This document shows positions 14,702 to 24,528 of a stretch of 24,528 nt of DNA, piece after piece (the first letter of the stretch is position 1; each line of letters opens with the position of its first letter). A program made the position numbers and the translations under genes. The notes beneath the pieces were generated by a model. That model did not search any database. It was not told the origin of the DNA and was given only the letters and a program-made list of their open reading frames with translations. The stretch lies in IMG/VR virus record IMGVR_UViG_3300009001_000091, positions 1-24,528 of that record. The stretch is one strand, 5' to 3'. The stretch is from a virus.

Positions 14702-15415
14702 TTATCCAGCAGGGCTTACTCCTCTATCGGTGTCACCAGTTCCGGTACCAGTTCCGCTACCAGAAATCGTTGCTACCACAAAGAAAGAATCTGTTTGTCC
14801 ACCCCATGTAACAATAACTTCTTGTGTAAGAGTTGATATAGGGCTTGTCATTTGCCAAACATCAATAGTTCCCGTCCACGTTGTCATGCCAGTTTCCATA
14901 TTAGTTGTACCCATTGTTGGGTTATTAACTTGCCATCCGTTAGGATCAATTAAACTAGGAGCTGTAGTAACAGATGGGGGAACTGGGCTCACACCTGATA
15001 CAAGAATTTGATATGATACAGTTGCTGGGCTAGATGATGAAGTACCAAAAATCTCAACAGCAGTTAGATTTGTTGTATTACTAGTCATCGTAAATGTACT
15101 ATTTGATGTAGTTGGAGTCGGCGTTGGAGGAACTGGCGTTGCAGTTGCAGTTGCCGTTGGAGGAACTGGAGTTGCCGTTGGATTTACTACAGCACCAGCC
15201 TGACTCACACTAATAGAATCTGTTGTTACGCCATCTGCATGTGTCACTGTTAGATTTGCACTTCTAGCTCCACCTGCATTATCTGCAATTTCAATATTCC
15301 AACTATCAGAAGTACCTTGTTGTGTAATCGTAATCCAACTAGAAGCTGGATTATTCCACGTATATACGGTGCCATCTGGTGATGTCGTTATTGTTCTTGT
15401 ATATGTATAAGCCAT
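14702..15415 (-). CDS. BACON-like / Ig-like virion surface protein with Thr-Pro linker
   Basis: This 237-aa protein begins with a domain (1-75) of BACON type: WITITQQG, a middle strand, RSANLTVTHADG, then SISVSQAG, the W/R/Q pattern of these Bacteroidota Ig-like domains. A Pro-Thr-Ala-rich linker (78-108, ATPVPPTATATATPVPP) follows. A second beta domain (109-215) includes WTGTIDVWQMTSPIS and TQEVIVTWGGQTDSFFVVATIS. The tail is Gly/Thr-rich. BACON domains are associated with carbohydrate binding in Bacteroidota and occur in crAss-like phages. I infer a surface-exposed adhesin or decoration protein, possibly contacting host glycans. It precedes the spanin-like gene and follows the collagen-like fibre gene. 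The frame is firm, the binding role inferred. Confidence 0.85.
   Translation of the reverse strand: MAYTYTRTITTSPDGTVYTWNNPASSWITITQQGTSDSWNIEIADNAGGARSANLTVTHADGVTTDSISVSQAGAVVNPTATPVPPTATATATPVPPTPTPTTSNSTFTMTSNTTNLTAVEIFGTSSSSPATVSYQILVSGVSPVPPSVTTAPSLIDPNGWQVNNPTMGTTNMETGMTTWTGTIDVWQMTSPISTLTQEVIVTWGGQTDSFFVVATISGSGTGTGTGDTDRGVSPAG
15111..15182 (-). repeat. Degenerate Thr/Pro-coding repeat
   Basis: A low-complexity tract encodes the TP-rich linker. CGTTGGAGGAACTGG occurs exactly twice on the plus strand (15122-15136 and 15155-15169), separated by GTTGCAGTTG-type units. Repeat slippage could change the linker length. Confidence 0.7.
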
Positions 15416-15454
15416 TTTAGTTTTCTATTATATTTTTATCCTCACATTGGGCTA

Positions 15455-16783
15455 TTATCGGTTTTCTCCTTGTGTTAAAGTTCCATTTATAGATAATGTA
15501 ACATTTGTATCATCTGAGTGTCTAATAACTAAAGGATCTAGCGTTATACTTACCGGAAACTCAGCGCCAGAATCTTGACTTTGGATAATCATAGAACCAA
15601 CATGACCTCCTCCTACAAATAGACCATATGTAAAAGAAACACTAATACGATTATCCTTTGATACTAAAACTGGCACTGGTTGAGAAGCCCCAAACGAACC
15701 AGTCATTCTCCACGAAATGGTAGTTGTGCCTGTTCCTGGTCCTGATTCCCAATCACTTATAGTATAGCTGGTTTCTCCATTTTGAAATTCAATTGTATTT
15801 ACTGACGCTGCAGTCGGTGTTGGAGTTGGAGTCGCTGTAGGCGTTGCAGTTGGCGTTGCAGTTGGCGTTGCAGTCGGTGTTGGAGTAGGCGTTACACCCG
15901 TGTTAGGTGAACCATCTGCGTTTGCATTAATATCTCCACCACTGATTGTAATAGAGTTTGGAGCCGCAGCACCACATGGTGCCATACAAAATTCTGTCCA
16001 ACCACCGTTGCTCAAATAACCTTCAAATATATCACTTCCAGAATTATACCTAATCATACCAACATCAGGTGAAGTTGGATCCGTATCTGAAAGTTTTACG
16101 TATCCCTTAAACTCAGCATTTGCATCTATATCAACAATACCAGTATTAGCTTGTAATTTAATATTAGTAGTGCCTGTAGAAATTAGATTGATTCCAGCTG
16201 CCGTAATTGTAGTTGTAGAAGTAGAATCTAAGTCAATTTTATTAGTGTTAATCGCAACCTCAATATTGTTTTGGCCAAAATCATTTTGAATGGCAAATCT
16301 AGTAAACTGAGAAGTTGCATCGTATCCACTTGTGATAACTAATTTAGCAGCCGCAGTATCATCATCTACTAACATTATATAGTTATCAAATGTACCTGTG
16401 TGTTTTTTAACAGTAATCTTAGAGCTTAAATTAAGTTCACCGTTTGCAGCACTAGTCTCATCAAAGGCTTCATCACCTACATAAATAATTGGTGTTGAAG
16501 AGAGTCCTAATCTTTTAGGCTTTAAAAGTTTATAAGTAGTTTGATCAATACTGTGCCATGGCCCTGAATCACCGATATCGCCTTTAGCACCAGTAGAGCC
16601 TTCGTCACCTTTTTCACCTTTTTGACCAGTTAAACCAACGTTTCCCTGTAAACCTTTTTCACCCTTTTGGCCAGCAGGGCCGCCACCGTTTGCTAGAATC
16701 TGATCAAAATTATAGTTAATCTTCTCAAACTTAATAGCGTCAGAATCGCTAGGGTGTAATATTTCTTGAATATTGATTGCCAT
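15455..16783 (-). CDS. Collagen-like tail-fibre protein with TP-linked C-terminal Ig-like domain
   Basis: This 442-aa protein begins MAINIQEILHPSDSDAIKFEKINYNF, a type of N-terminus I associate with baseplate-attached fibres in T4-like phages. Residues 34-74 are about 13 G-X-Y triplets (GPAGQKGEKG, GLTGQKGEKGDEG, GAKGDIGDSG), predicting a collagen-like trimer. Residues 75-270 are beta-rich with repeated I-D/L-x-A-x-T patterns, as in beta-helical fibre shafts. IRYNSGSDIFEGYLSNGGW matches a common phage fibre tip segment. A Thr-Pro-Ala tract (about 298-327) links to a final beta domain of about 110 residues. Its ATG is 1 nt beyond the stop of the giant gene, so the two are probably co-translated. 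Receptor binding by the terminal domain is inferred. Confidence 0.85.
   Translation of the reverse strand: MAINIQEILHPSDSDAIKFEKINYNFDQILANGGGPAGQKGEKGLQGNVGLTGQKGEKGDEGSTGAKGDIGDSGPWHSIDQTTYKLLKPKRLGLSSTPIIYVGDEAFDETSAANGELNLSSKITVKKHTGTFDNYIMLVDDDTAAAKLVITSGYDATSQFTRFAIQNDFGQNNIEVAINTNKIDLDSTSTTTITAAGINLISTGTTNIKLQANTGIVDIDANAEFKGYVKLSDTDPTSPDVGMIRYNSGSDIFEGYLSNGGWTEFCMAPCGAAAPNSITISGGDINANADGSPNTGVTPTPTPTATPTATPTATPTATPTPTPTAASVNTIEFQNGETSYTISDWESGPGTGTTTISWRMTGSFGASQPVPVLVSKDNRISVSFTYGLFVGGGHVGSMIIQSQDSGAEFPVSITLDPLVIRHSDDTNVTLSINGTLTQGENR
15814..15893 (-). repeat. 12-bp tandem repeat (TPTA/TPTP linker minisatellite)
   Basis: On the plus strand GGCGTTGCAGTT-type 12-mers repeat head to tail, exactly in the centre and degenerate at the edges (GGTGTTGGAGTC, GGAGTCGCTGTA). 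They encode TPTATPTATPT. Such tracts often vary in unit number between isolates. Confidence 0.85.
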
Positions 16784-16784
16784 T

Positions 16785-19700
16785 TTATGACTTTATTTTT
16801 ATTACAGGTCTTATATCATAAGAATAACCTAATCTTTTATTATATATCAACCTAAAATTCATTGGCTTTTGAACGTGAGATCTGTATGCATAATTGTTTT
16901 GATCTTGTTCAAATCCACCTTGTGTTATCTCAGTAATATCATTTACAACGTTTATTGTTGATTCAGATCCTTTAAATCTTTTAATGTAAAGATCAACCTC
17001 ATCTATAATGTAATTACCTAACAAGTTATTTTTAACATAGAGTTGAGCATCGTCATTCAGAGTCTCTTTGTTTCCAGCTGAATTTTCATTAGTTACATAT
17101 CTAGATATGGTTGTTAAAACACCATCTGAAATCATAGTTTTAGTAAGAACATCTGTTATATAAAAATCAGCAATTATATTAGAGTCATTTTCAAAAATAA
17201 CTACATCTGTTGGGTTATTACCATTAATTAAGATTTCATCTAACTCTTCTTCAGAACCAACACTTGACCATGTATAATTTAATAATGAATAAAGCTGTTT
17301 TGGCTTCATAATAGTTGAAGCTAAATATGAACGCTCTTCTTTAGTTTCAAAAGTTCCAGGAACTGAAACCGATTCTCCACCTGCAAGCGATCTGCTATAG
17401 TAATCAAAATCCCAAGAAGATCTAAATACATTTACATCTTTTTTATCAATCGCAATCTCACCGATCAGCGGATATAAAGGTGGCTTATCACTTGTATTTG
17501 AAAGTTTAGTTACACCAGCTGGATTAATTTCATTCACTTTGTGATAGAAGTGGTTTTTAATAATACCCCATTTTCCGTCATGAGAACCACCATCTTGAAT
17601 AAAGCCTAAGTTAAATGCAACGCCACATCTATTGTAGCGATTATAATAAGCTTTAGCTCTATTAACTTCTAATAGATCTCTTTGAGAGTGTTTATAAAGC
17701 ATCTCTTCAAAAGTCCATTCGTTATCATTTGTAGTAACCTGATTTCTATCAACTTTAAAATGAGTATAGACATCAGTAAACGTTACAACTGGTGTAAGAT
17801 CTACAGTATAATTACCATTATGTCTAATCATAAATGGGAAGTATTCTTCGTCACCTTGAATAATGTTATAACCAATATTACCTTTAAATAACTTGTAGCT
17901 CTTTGGTTTATCGTTGTCTTCTTCTAATGTAAGAGCTGACTTCATAACGATTTCGTTTCCATCACTAAAGTTAATTACAAATTGATTATTAAGTGCCACG
18001 CCAGACTCTTCAATTGTAGTGTATTTTACTAAGTTATTATTTAGGTTAACTAAGTCAGCAACTGCACCCGCTGTTAATTCTTCTAAAATAGTTTTATGAG
18101 CATTAGCTCCACCACCAATGTAAGTATAAACGGCTTGACTCTGTACAGAGCTCGGTAAAAATTCTACTTGTAAAATATCAGTATCATCATTAATATTAAC
18201 CGGCTTTCCGCTTACAATAAGTGTACTATCTGACTCTACAGAAACTACACTAACTTTATATGTTTTTTGATTAGCTGTTTGTGGAAAAATATCAATGTAA
18301 ATATCACCATATAATCCACCTTCACCTAATGCAACTTGACTTTCAAAATTAGGAACACTTCCATCTAAATGAGAAATACCTTGAATCGTAAAAGGTCCGT
18401 CAGTATTCCAATTAATATTAGAATCATTTAGTTTTAGAGCACCGTCTATTGGCGTATTAGCATATACGTAATCATCTTCTAATGTATCATAAACGATTTT
18501 ATGATTTAATTCATATAGAAGTTTTCTATTCATATTACCTTTAACCCAATATTCACTTAAGTTAAGAGTAATAAAGAACACTACAAATTTGAATTTCTTA
18601 TTTTGAATAACTTCAAATTCCACACTATTAGAATCAACATCTTCGTTAACCTTTAAGATTGTACTAAATTTATAACCGTTAAATTGATTGCCTTTAACAA
18701 ACTCGTTTGCAGTATCATTAACAAATTCCTTTCTATTCTTAAAGTCAACTTTAATACCTTTAAAAATAGTACTAGCAAAGCTAACATCGTTTCCGCCTGA
18801 AATAATAGAATACTTTTTCTTTAATTCAGTTTTAATAAATGAATTAATAGTCTCATCAATTGAGTTTAACTCAGCCTCTCCAGTATTAATGTCACTGTAA
18901 ATATTAATAAGATCTTCTCTAGACAAACTCTTTTCAAAACCATCGCTGATCATAAACTTATTAAAATAATTATACTTAACACTCTTAAACATGTTAGGTG
19001 TTAATTCAAATCCTTCAATAAAGTTTAGATAGCTAAAGGTATCGTTGTATTGATCGTACCTTAAATATTTTGGCATCTTTTCCATGTAGAACCATTCGTG
19101 AGTCATTGCGTCTTTGTCTCTATCTGTGACTGTTAAATCAGGCGCAAAGTTAGTTCTACCAAAGGCTTCGTTAGCGTTTAAGTAATATGGTTGTTCTCTA
19201 ACAGTTACTGCATCCTTTAAGACCCATTTATTAGTATTAGGTACTACTCTCGATCTATTAGCAAACTGTTTAACTTGATTCTCTTTTAGTCTATCATATT
19301 CGCTTGTGATTTGTTCAAAGTCAACATCATCAACCGACTCTTCGTTTAATAAACCCGATAGGTTTGAAAAATACTCTATAGGATCTAAGCTAAAATCATC
19401 ATTAAAAATATCTCTACTATTAAGAGTTGACGTTTCAGTACCTGTGTCTATATCTACACTATTGAGTGCATTTTGATATGGTTCATAATTAATAATAGCA
19501 GAAGTTTCATACTTTAACTCTTTAAGATCAGAATTAGAAGTATCGTAAAAGTCAAAGTTCATATCGTATAAATTATACGCTGAGAACAGACCTAAACTAA
19601 TTTCGTTTTCATAGAATACATTAGCTTCTCCTCTGGTTAAATCATTTTTATCTTCTAAAATAACTTTAGAATATTGACCATTAACCCTAGTAATATCCTC

Positions 19701-22700
19701 TACTATATCAATGATTTTATTATAAACACCAACATATCTAGTTTCTAAATAATCTCCCGCTGAAATTTCACTTAGAGTTTCGTTGTTAATAAACACTGAC
19801 TTACCAGCTGAGTTTCCTCCACTTAAATAATAAGCAGTCCAGTTTTCTAGGATAGAAGTGCCATCTGCTGGAATTTCTGGAACTGTCGTACCTGCTGGCT
19901 TTGGTTTTCTAAGAGTTAGGCTATTATAAAGATCTAAATTTTCAAGTTCTAAAAAGTCAACTGAATTTCCTTTTGCAATTAAGAAAACAGATTGATTTAG
20001 TTTATAACCTGGAACCTGATTAACAACATATACATTTGTACCAACATTATATGCTCTAAATGCAGTTTCATTTGCGTTAATACATGCCGCTAAAGCTACC
20101 GCTACATTTGTGGTTGTCCCTTGGTTAGAGAATCTATGTCCATTGAATTTACCTTCAGCTATTGAATAATCAGCAAAATAGACGTGATTTTGAAAATCAA
20201 CGCTTGTTTGAATTCTACTGTTCTTAATAATACATGCACCTCCAGAAACGAGTTCCATTGTTAATTCACCCAAGTTTGCTGAAATTTCAGTTAAGTAAAT
20301 TGAATCAGGAGAATCAGCATCAAAAGAAAGACTAACATAACGGTCTAAATTTTGATTACTTAATTCAACTTGAGCATTACCAATCGCATCAGCAATAGAG
20401 CTTCCGGTATCAAATGACATAGAATAAATTGTACCCATGTTATTTAATGAAATCTCAACTGTTTGGTTAGACACAAACTTAATAAACTTAAATCTATTAG
20501 CCTCTTCTTTAATAACACTAATTGCAATTGAATCGTTAGTGACAGGTATGTCAACCACATTCATTTTAACAAAGTCATAACCATGATCATTGTTTTCTAC
20601 AATATCAATAGATTTGCCTTTACCCTTAATACCCAAATAGTTTGGAATTTGTTGTAAGCTATCCTCGATAGCGACCTTAGACTCATTAGCATTATAATAA
20701 GTGTCTGTTGATAACCTAAAGAAAAGATCACCTACCGTTGCGTATGCTAAAACAGGCATTGATGAAATCATCTTGTAAGATGGAATCGCTGTTGTGGGTT
20801 CGCTTGAATCAACATAAGAGTTTAGCTCTTTAAACTCATGAACTTTACCATTAATATTAAAGATTCTACCTCTACCTGAATCAATATCATCGACGTATAA
20901 ACCAAAATATCTGTTAGCAGAATATTCTGAGGCTGACTCATCGTTAAATAAGAATTCTAAGTTTATCACATTAGCAGATGCCACTTGATTTCTTCTAAAT
21001 CCATCTGTTAAAAAGTCATTAGCTTCGATTAGTGGCTTATCGGTTAAAGTAAAGTCTTTGTATAAGTATTCACCTTTAGAAGTAAATCCACCTTTAATTA
21101 GATCAATACCATTATATGTAGACTTTTCATTCTTCTCAAAACTAACTGTCATTGGAGCGCTTGGGAAAGTTTCATTTTGAACATGGTTTCTCAAATACTT
21201 ACCAATATTAGAATTAGTAGTTAAATCGAAAGTCTTAATAATCTCAGCATTTTTTAACATGCCTTGAATGCGATTAAAGTTACCATCTGATGTATCGTTA
21301 TAATTAATAGCAGTTGATGGGTTTTTAACTTTAAAGATTACAAATCTTTTAGGAATGTTTTTATCAATCCAAATTGGGGCAAATAATCTAAAGTCTTCGT
21401 TATGTAACTTAGAATAATTGTAAGTCGTACCGTAGTGATATGCCTCTTCTGTCTGTTTTTCATATGAGTCTAATACAGTAAGATCAGAATATTCTCTTTT
21501 TGTAGTAAACATTATTTCATTTGGAGTTCTATTTACATTATAGAATCTCGCAACATCATATGAGTATTGACCGTTTTCATTAACAGGGAACTTTTTATAT
21601 TCAACTGCTGCTAATTCTTTAGTGGCATTAATACTTTCTAAGTATAATTTATCTGTTGAATTAACTACTAATTTAACGTTAGTTGTTAATTTAGGATTTG
21701 TTCTAAGAAGTGGTTTAGAAAGATTGTCTAACTTGTAGTTAGTTTCTGTTTCAAAGTTAGGATTTAATTGAGATAGCTGTGCATCTTCTACAAATGGAAT
21801 ATCATATGTAGACACTGTAATATCATTAGTACAATCATAACACGTAGCAAACGTACTAATTGTTTGTTCACTTGCAATACCAATATCTTGAGGATTTACC
21901 GCTGCAATTTCTATATCAGTGTATGTGGTTTCATATCCCCAATTTTTAAGAGTTTGTACCGCATCATTAATATTTTCTGCATAAATCTTATGCACATATT
22001 GCATACATTGACCATTTCCACTTGATTTAAAATAACCACTAGGGTTATCGATCTTAAGTTGATCAACAAAATCTTTAACATAACTTGTACCTAAGTCTTC
22101 ATGAACGTGAGACCCATCTGGATTTATAGTGTGAATAATATCATATAAACCATCGATCACATATAATTGCCAGTAATTAGAAATTAAACCGTTCTCATTA
22201 TCTGTTTCGGTAGATGGTGCACAATTCATAAATGCATAGAATACGTTTGTGTCATTAACACCTGAATTCCACTCTAAATCTTCTTGTAAAGAAACCGTAG
22301 GCCTAACATAATTATCACAATTACCAAGTCTTGTTGCATCTTGACCTTCTACAAATTGGTCATTCGAGTTAAACGCATACCACTTAAAGTTTATACCATC
22401 TTCCTCGTTTGTCCAAACTCCATATTCTCCGTTAACACTAAATGCACCAGTTGGCCACATATCAGAGATAATCTCGCCTTCTAAACCTTCTTGTGACATG
22501 TAAATTGGAATATTCTGCTGAATAATTTCCAACAAGGATTTACCTTCGCTTAATCCATTTCCATCTTGTGCAACTGCATACCAAATCGTAGTACTTGATG
22601 TAGAACCTTCACACAAATTATGAACACTTGTCGCGTTATTAATAGGAATGTCTACATTTGAAATAGAATAATGATCATATACTATTGGGGCTGAACATTT

Positions 22701-24528
22701 CCAAAAAACATTACCAGTTTCTGGGCTATTTACCCAAATATTATCAACTGATCTTTTAAAATAAGAGTATATGGCGTTAGGATCACCGTATACAGTATTT
22801 TCAGCATATAATCCAGATGGAATAAGCCCTTCTAATTCCGAATTAAGTCCATTGGCATATAAGTTTGCATAGTATTCGCTTGTAAATAGAGGTACATTGT
22901 TGCCTATTAATGTTGCTAGTGTTGAACCCGCTTGAGCAAGGTTAACTGAGTACCACACTGTAACGATGTCCGCTGCTTCGTCACACATTAGGGACTCTGA
23001 TGCTGTGTAGTATACGTTTGAAGAAACACCTAAGCCAGATTGCACCCCACACAATTGTGGCGTACTCGTAATATTACCACCTGGATCTACTTCAAAATAT
23101 CTTATAGTACCGTCAAAATCTTCAAGTTTAATAAATGCATTTATTTCTGGTCTATAAGGTTGACCACCTGAAGTTTGTAAAAGAGTTGCACCTGGCCCTA
23201 AATCCCCTACTGAGTAAAATTGATTAGCTGTTGCAACCCAAACAGTACCTGTAATTTCTTCTAAACATGCGCTATCTCCATCTGGTTGATAAATCGTAGC
23301 ACCAAATGAAATATATGCAGGTGCACTAATGCTAACTGTAATAGTTTGATTAGTTGTACCACCTTGACCATCAGAAACTTGAACCGTAAATGAGTCTGAA
23401 CCTATTTCACCGGCATTAGGCGTATATGTATATTGACACTCTGTAATACCTCCAGAAATAACTGAAGTTGAAAGTATAGCTACTGAACCCCTATTGCCTT
23501 GCGCTGAAACGGTAACTGCTAATGGTCCGCTTTGTTCATCATCGTCACATGTGAATGAAAATGAGTTGCTTCCACTGTTTAGTGCTACTGAAATAGTTAG
23601 ATCCCCGCCTAAAATAGTAGGTGCAGTGTTCGCAGCCGGATTTACTTGAATGTTAATTGTACCCACAGAACCCACATCAGAAAGTCCCCCACTATCAGTT
23701 ACTCTATATGTGTAACTTGTCGTTACTGCAGCGTTACCAAATGGTACAGTTGGGGCTAAATATGTTCCAGTATATCCTGCGATTGAAGCCGTACCTGAAG
23801 ATGCTTGTGATTCTAATGTATATGTAAGTGCTTGTGAATTTTCTTCAAGATCTGTCACTAAATTAGCAAGATCTGTACTTAAGGTTCCACCTGAATTTAC
23901 CGTAAGAATTTGAGAATCGCTAGCAACTGGGGCAGTATTAGCTGCAGCCGTAATAGTTAAATTTACAATTCCGTTTGTGGCCGCGGTTGCGCCTCCAGTG
24001 TCCTCAACGCTGTATTGAAATTGAGTTGTTTCATCAGGATCATCATATGCAACCGTTGGTGCAGTAAACTCTATTTGGTTATCAGTAATAATATCATTAA
24101 CACTAAAATCTAAGCTACCAGTATCAACCGTCTGGGTTAGTGTTAATACTAGGTTATCATCTAGATCTTCTGCATCCTCTATATAATTATTTAGATTAAT
24201 TGTAGTAACGCTCCCAGAAGCAAATGTTAAATTAGCTGTAGTTGTAGTAGGCGCAGTGTTAGTAATTGTAATCGTGATTTGACCGGTGCTGGATTCGTTT
24301 CCGTTTTGGTCTGTGGCTGTAAAGTCAATAGTTTCTGTACCTGCAGTGCTTCCTGCATTATATTGTACTATACCACTTGTCACATTATAAGCACCTAATG
24401 TACCTAAAGGTATTGGTGTTGATATTGTTAGATCGACTATTAAATCCTCATCGGCATCTATATTATCGCTAATTAATTCGTGAATATCAATATCTATTGA
24501 ACCACCAACTGCTACTGTTTCGGTCCCA
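16785..24528 (-). CDS. Giant virion protein with cadherin/Ig-like array (5' end outside window)
   Basis: The frame is open to the right edge. A GTG at 24383 is an internal codon, because upstream codons continue without a stop and encode more of the same repeat (HELISDNIDADEDLIVDL). At least 2,580 residues are visible. From the N-terminus: four cadherin/Ig-like repeats (about residues 1-390; markers TAP, SYTYRVTDSGG, DSFTVQVSDGQGG); then three cysteine-bounded modules of about 75-100 residues with W-V/Y-A/S-V/T cores (TVWVAT, TVWYSV, TIWYAV; roughly 23270-22318); then a mixed part with CYDC. From about residue 929 begins a separate 1,650-residue body (KPLLRTNPKLTTNVKLVV) ending RLGYSYDIRPVIKIKS. 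I infer a baseplate or fibre scaffold with an exposed adhesive arm. Similar long Ig-array virion proteins are common in phages of Bacteroidota. No protease or glycosidase motif was recognised. Confidence 0.9.
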   Translation of the reverse strand, partial: GTETVAVGGSIDIDIHELISDNIDADEDLIVDLTISTPIPLGTLGAYNVTSGIVQYNAGSTAGTETIDFTATDQNGNESSTGQITITITNTAPTTTTANLTFASGSVTTINLNNYIEDAEDLDDNLVLTLTQTVDTGSLDFSVNDIITDNQIEFTAPTVAYDDPDETTQFQYSVEDTGGATAATNGIVNLTITAAANTAPVASDSQILTVNSGGTLSTDLANLVTDLEENSQALTYTLESQASSGTASIAGYTGTYLAPTVPFGNAAVTTSYTYRVTDSGGLSDVGSVGTINIQVNPAANTAPTILGGDLTISVALNSGSNSFSFTCDDDEQSGPLAVTVSAQGNRGSVAILSTSVISGGITECQYTYTPNAGEIGSDSFTVQVSDGQGGTTNQTITVSISAPAYISFGATIYQPDGDSACLEEITGTVWVATANQFYSVGDLGPGATLLQTSGGQPYRPEINAFIKLEDFDGTIRYFEVDPGGNITSTPQLCGVQSGLGVSSNVYYTASESLMCDEAADIVTVWYSVNLAQAGSTLATLIGNNVPLFTSEYYANLYANGLNSELEGLIPSGLYAENTVYGDPNAIYSYFKRSVDNIWVNSPETGNVFWKCSAPIVYDHYSISNVDIPINNATSVHNLCEGSTSSTTIWYAVAQDGNGLSEGKSLLEIIQQNIPIYMSQEGLEGEIISDMWPTGAFSVNGEYGVWTNEEDGINFKWYAFNSNDQFVEGQDATRLGNCDNYVRPTVSLQEDLEWNSGVNDTNVFYAFMNCAPSTETDNENGLISNYWQLYVIDGLYDIIHTINPDGSHVHEDLGTSYVKDFVDQLKIDNPSGYFKSSGNGQCMQYVHKIYAENINDAVQTLKNWGYETTYTDIEIAAVNPQDIGIASEQTISTFATCYDCTNDITVSTYDIPFVEDAQLSQLNPNFETETNYKLDNLSKPLLRTNPKLTTNVKLVVNSTDKLYLESINATKELAAVEYKKFPVNENGQYSYDVARFYNVNRTPNEIMFTTKREYSDLTVLDSYEKQTEEAYHYGTTYNYSKLHNEDFRLFAPIWIDKNIPKRFVIFKVKNPSTAINYNDTSDGNFNRIQGMLKNAEIIKTFDLTTNSNIGKYLRNHVQNETFPSAPMTVSFEKNEKSTYNGIDLIKGGFTSKGEYLYKDFTLTDKPLIEANDFLTDGFRRNQVASANVINLEFLFNDESASEYSANRYFGLYVDDIDSGRGRIFNINGKVHEFKELNSYVDSSEPTTAIPSYKMISSMPVLAYATVGDLFFRLSTDTYYNANESKVAIEDSLQQIPNYLGIKGKGKSIDIVENNDHGYDFVKMNVVDIPVTNDSIAISVIKEEANRFKFIKFVSNQTVEISLNNMGTIYSMSFDTGSSIADAIGNAQVELSNQNLDRYVSLSFDADSPDSIYLTEISANLGELTMELVSGGACIIKNSRIQTSVDFQNHVYFADYSIAEGKFNGHRFSNQGTTTNVAVALAACINANETAFRAYNVGTNVYVVNQVPGYKLNQSVFLIAKGNSVDFLELENLDLYNSLTLRKPKPAGTTVPEIPADGTSILENWTAYYLSGGNSAGKSVFINNETLSEISAGDYLETRYVGVYNKIIDIVEDITRVNGQYSKVILEDKNDLTRGEANVFYENEISLGLFSAYNLYDMNFDFYDTSNSDLKELKYETSAIINYEPYQNALNSVDIDTGTETSTLNSRDIFNDDFSLDPIEYFSNLSGLLNEESVDDVDFEQITSEYDRLKENQVKQFANRSRVVPNTNKWVLKDAVTVREQPYYLNANEAFGRTNFAPDLTVTDRDKDAMTHEWFYMEKMPKYLRYDQYNDTFSYLNFIEGFELTPNMFKSVKYNYFNKFMISDGFEKSLSREDLINIYSDINTGEAELNSIDETINSFIKTELKKKYSIISGGNDVSFASTIFKGIKVDFKNRKEFVNDTANEFVKGNQFNGYKFSTILKVNEDVDSNSVEFEVIQNKKFKFVVFFITLNLSEYWVKGNMNRKLLYELNHKIVYDTLEDDYVYANTPIDGALKLNDSNINWNTDGPFTIQGISHLDGSVPNFESQVALGEGGLYGDIYIDIFPQTANQKTYKVSVVSVESDSTLIVSGKPVNINDDTDILQVEFLPSSVQSQAVYTYIGGGANAHKTILEELTAGAVADLVNLNNNLVKYTTIEESGVALNNQFVINFSDGNEIVMKSALTLEEDNDKPKSYKLFKGNIGYNIIQGDEEYFPFMIRHNGNYTVDLTPVVTFTDVYTHFKVDRNQVTTNDNEWTFEEMLYKHSQRDLLEVNRAKAYYNRYNRCGVAFNLGFIQDGGSHDGKWGIIKNHFYHKVNEINPAGVTKLSNTSDKPPLYPLIGEIAIDKKDVNVFRSSWDFDYYSRSLAGGESVSVPGTFETKEERSYLASTIMKPKQLYSLLNYTWSSVGSEEELDEILINGNNPTDVVIFENDSNIIADFYITDVLTKTMISDGVLTTISRYVTNENSAGNKETLNDDAQLYVKNNLLGNYIIDEVDLYIKRFKGSESTINVVNDITEITQGGFEQDQNNYAYRSHVQKPMNFRLIYNKRLGYSYDIRPVIKIKS

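Noticed and set aside
14730-15011. Plus-strand ORF rich in Val/Pro
   Set aside because: Antisense of the BACON-like gene; its composition mirrors Gly/Thr codons on the other strand.
15814-15893. CRISPR-like array
   Set aside because: The 12-bp units are contiguous without spacers and lie in frame inside a Thr-Pro linker, so this is a coding minisatellite.
24381-24383. GTG 24383 as the start of the giant virion protein
   Set aside because: The reading frame continues without a stop to the window edge and the extra residues belong to an Ig-like repeat, so the start is outside the window.

Overview
The window looks like part of the genome of a large T4-type myovirus. Every gene I accept is on the minus strand, and genes are packed tightly: overlaps of 13-17 nt, gaps mostly under 40 nt, and only two non-coding gaps above 80 nt. 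The DNA is AT-rich. Most start codons follow A/T-rich leaders without a clear Shine-Dalgarno sequence, and one virion protein starts with a BACON-like domain. Together these suggest a Bacteroidota (Flavobacteriia-like) host. That host assignment is inference; the T4-type relationship rests on recognisable UvsW, UvsY, gp61 and gp32 proteins.

Layout from left to right, which is the reverse of transcription. (1) 1-5599: four consecutive genes. A 3'-truncated unknown protein, a 615-aa fusion of an RNA-ligase-like domain to a NadM-like (NMN adenylyltransferase) domain, a 428-aa protein with KxDG ligase motifs, and a 423-aa unknown protein. They carry short peptides of the form K-x-F/Y-x-x-F/Y-I/L/V, at the N-terminus in three of them and elsewhere in the fusion, resembling the capsid-targeting sequence of T4 internal head proteins. 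Three also contain L/I-x-E|G/A sites of the kind cut by the T4 prohead protease. (2) 5638-9792: a replication and recombination block with UvsW helicase, UvsY-like mediator, a 73-aa unknown, gp61 primase and gp32 ssDNA-binding protein. The gp32 gene has a leader resembling the T4 autoregulatory operator. (3) 9875-11237: a 67-aa unknown, a RuvC-like nuclease, and a 122-aa protein combining a capsid-targeting-like N-terminus with a glycine-rich hydrophobic C-terminus. (4) 11248-24528: virion genes. A tail-tube-fold protein, a 688-aa structural candidate, a membrane-anchored coiled-coil protein (spanin candidate), a BACON-like Thr/Pro-linker protein, a collagen-like fibre protein, and a giant protein of more than 2,580 aa with cadherin/Ig-like repeats. 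The giant gene is open to the right edge, so its true start lies outside the window.

The main idea from this window is that the left block may encode enzymes packaged in the head and injected with the genome: a ligase-NadM fusion, a second ligase-like protein, and two unknown partners. This is inference from peptide motifs and gene order. No tRNA, CRISPR array, insertion sequence or integrase was seen. No gene-free stretch exceeds 300 bases.
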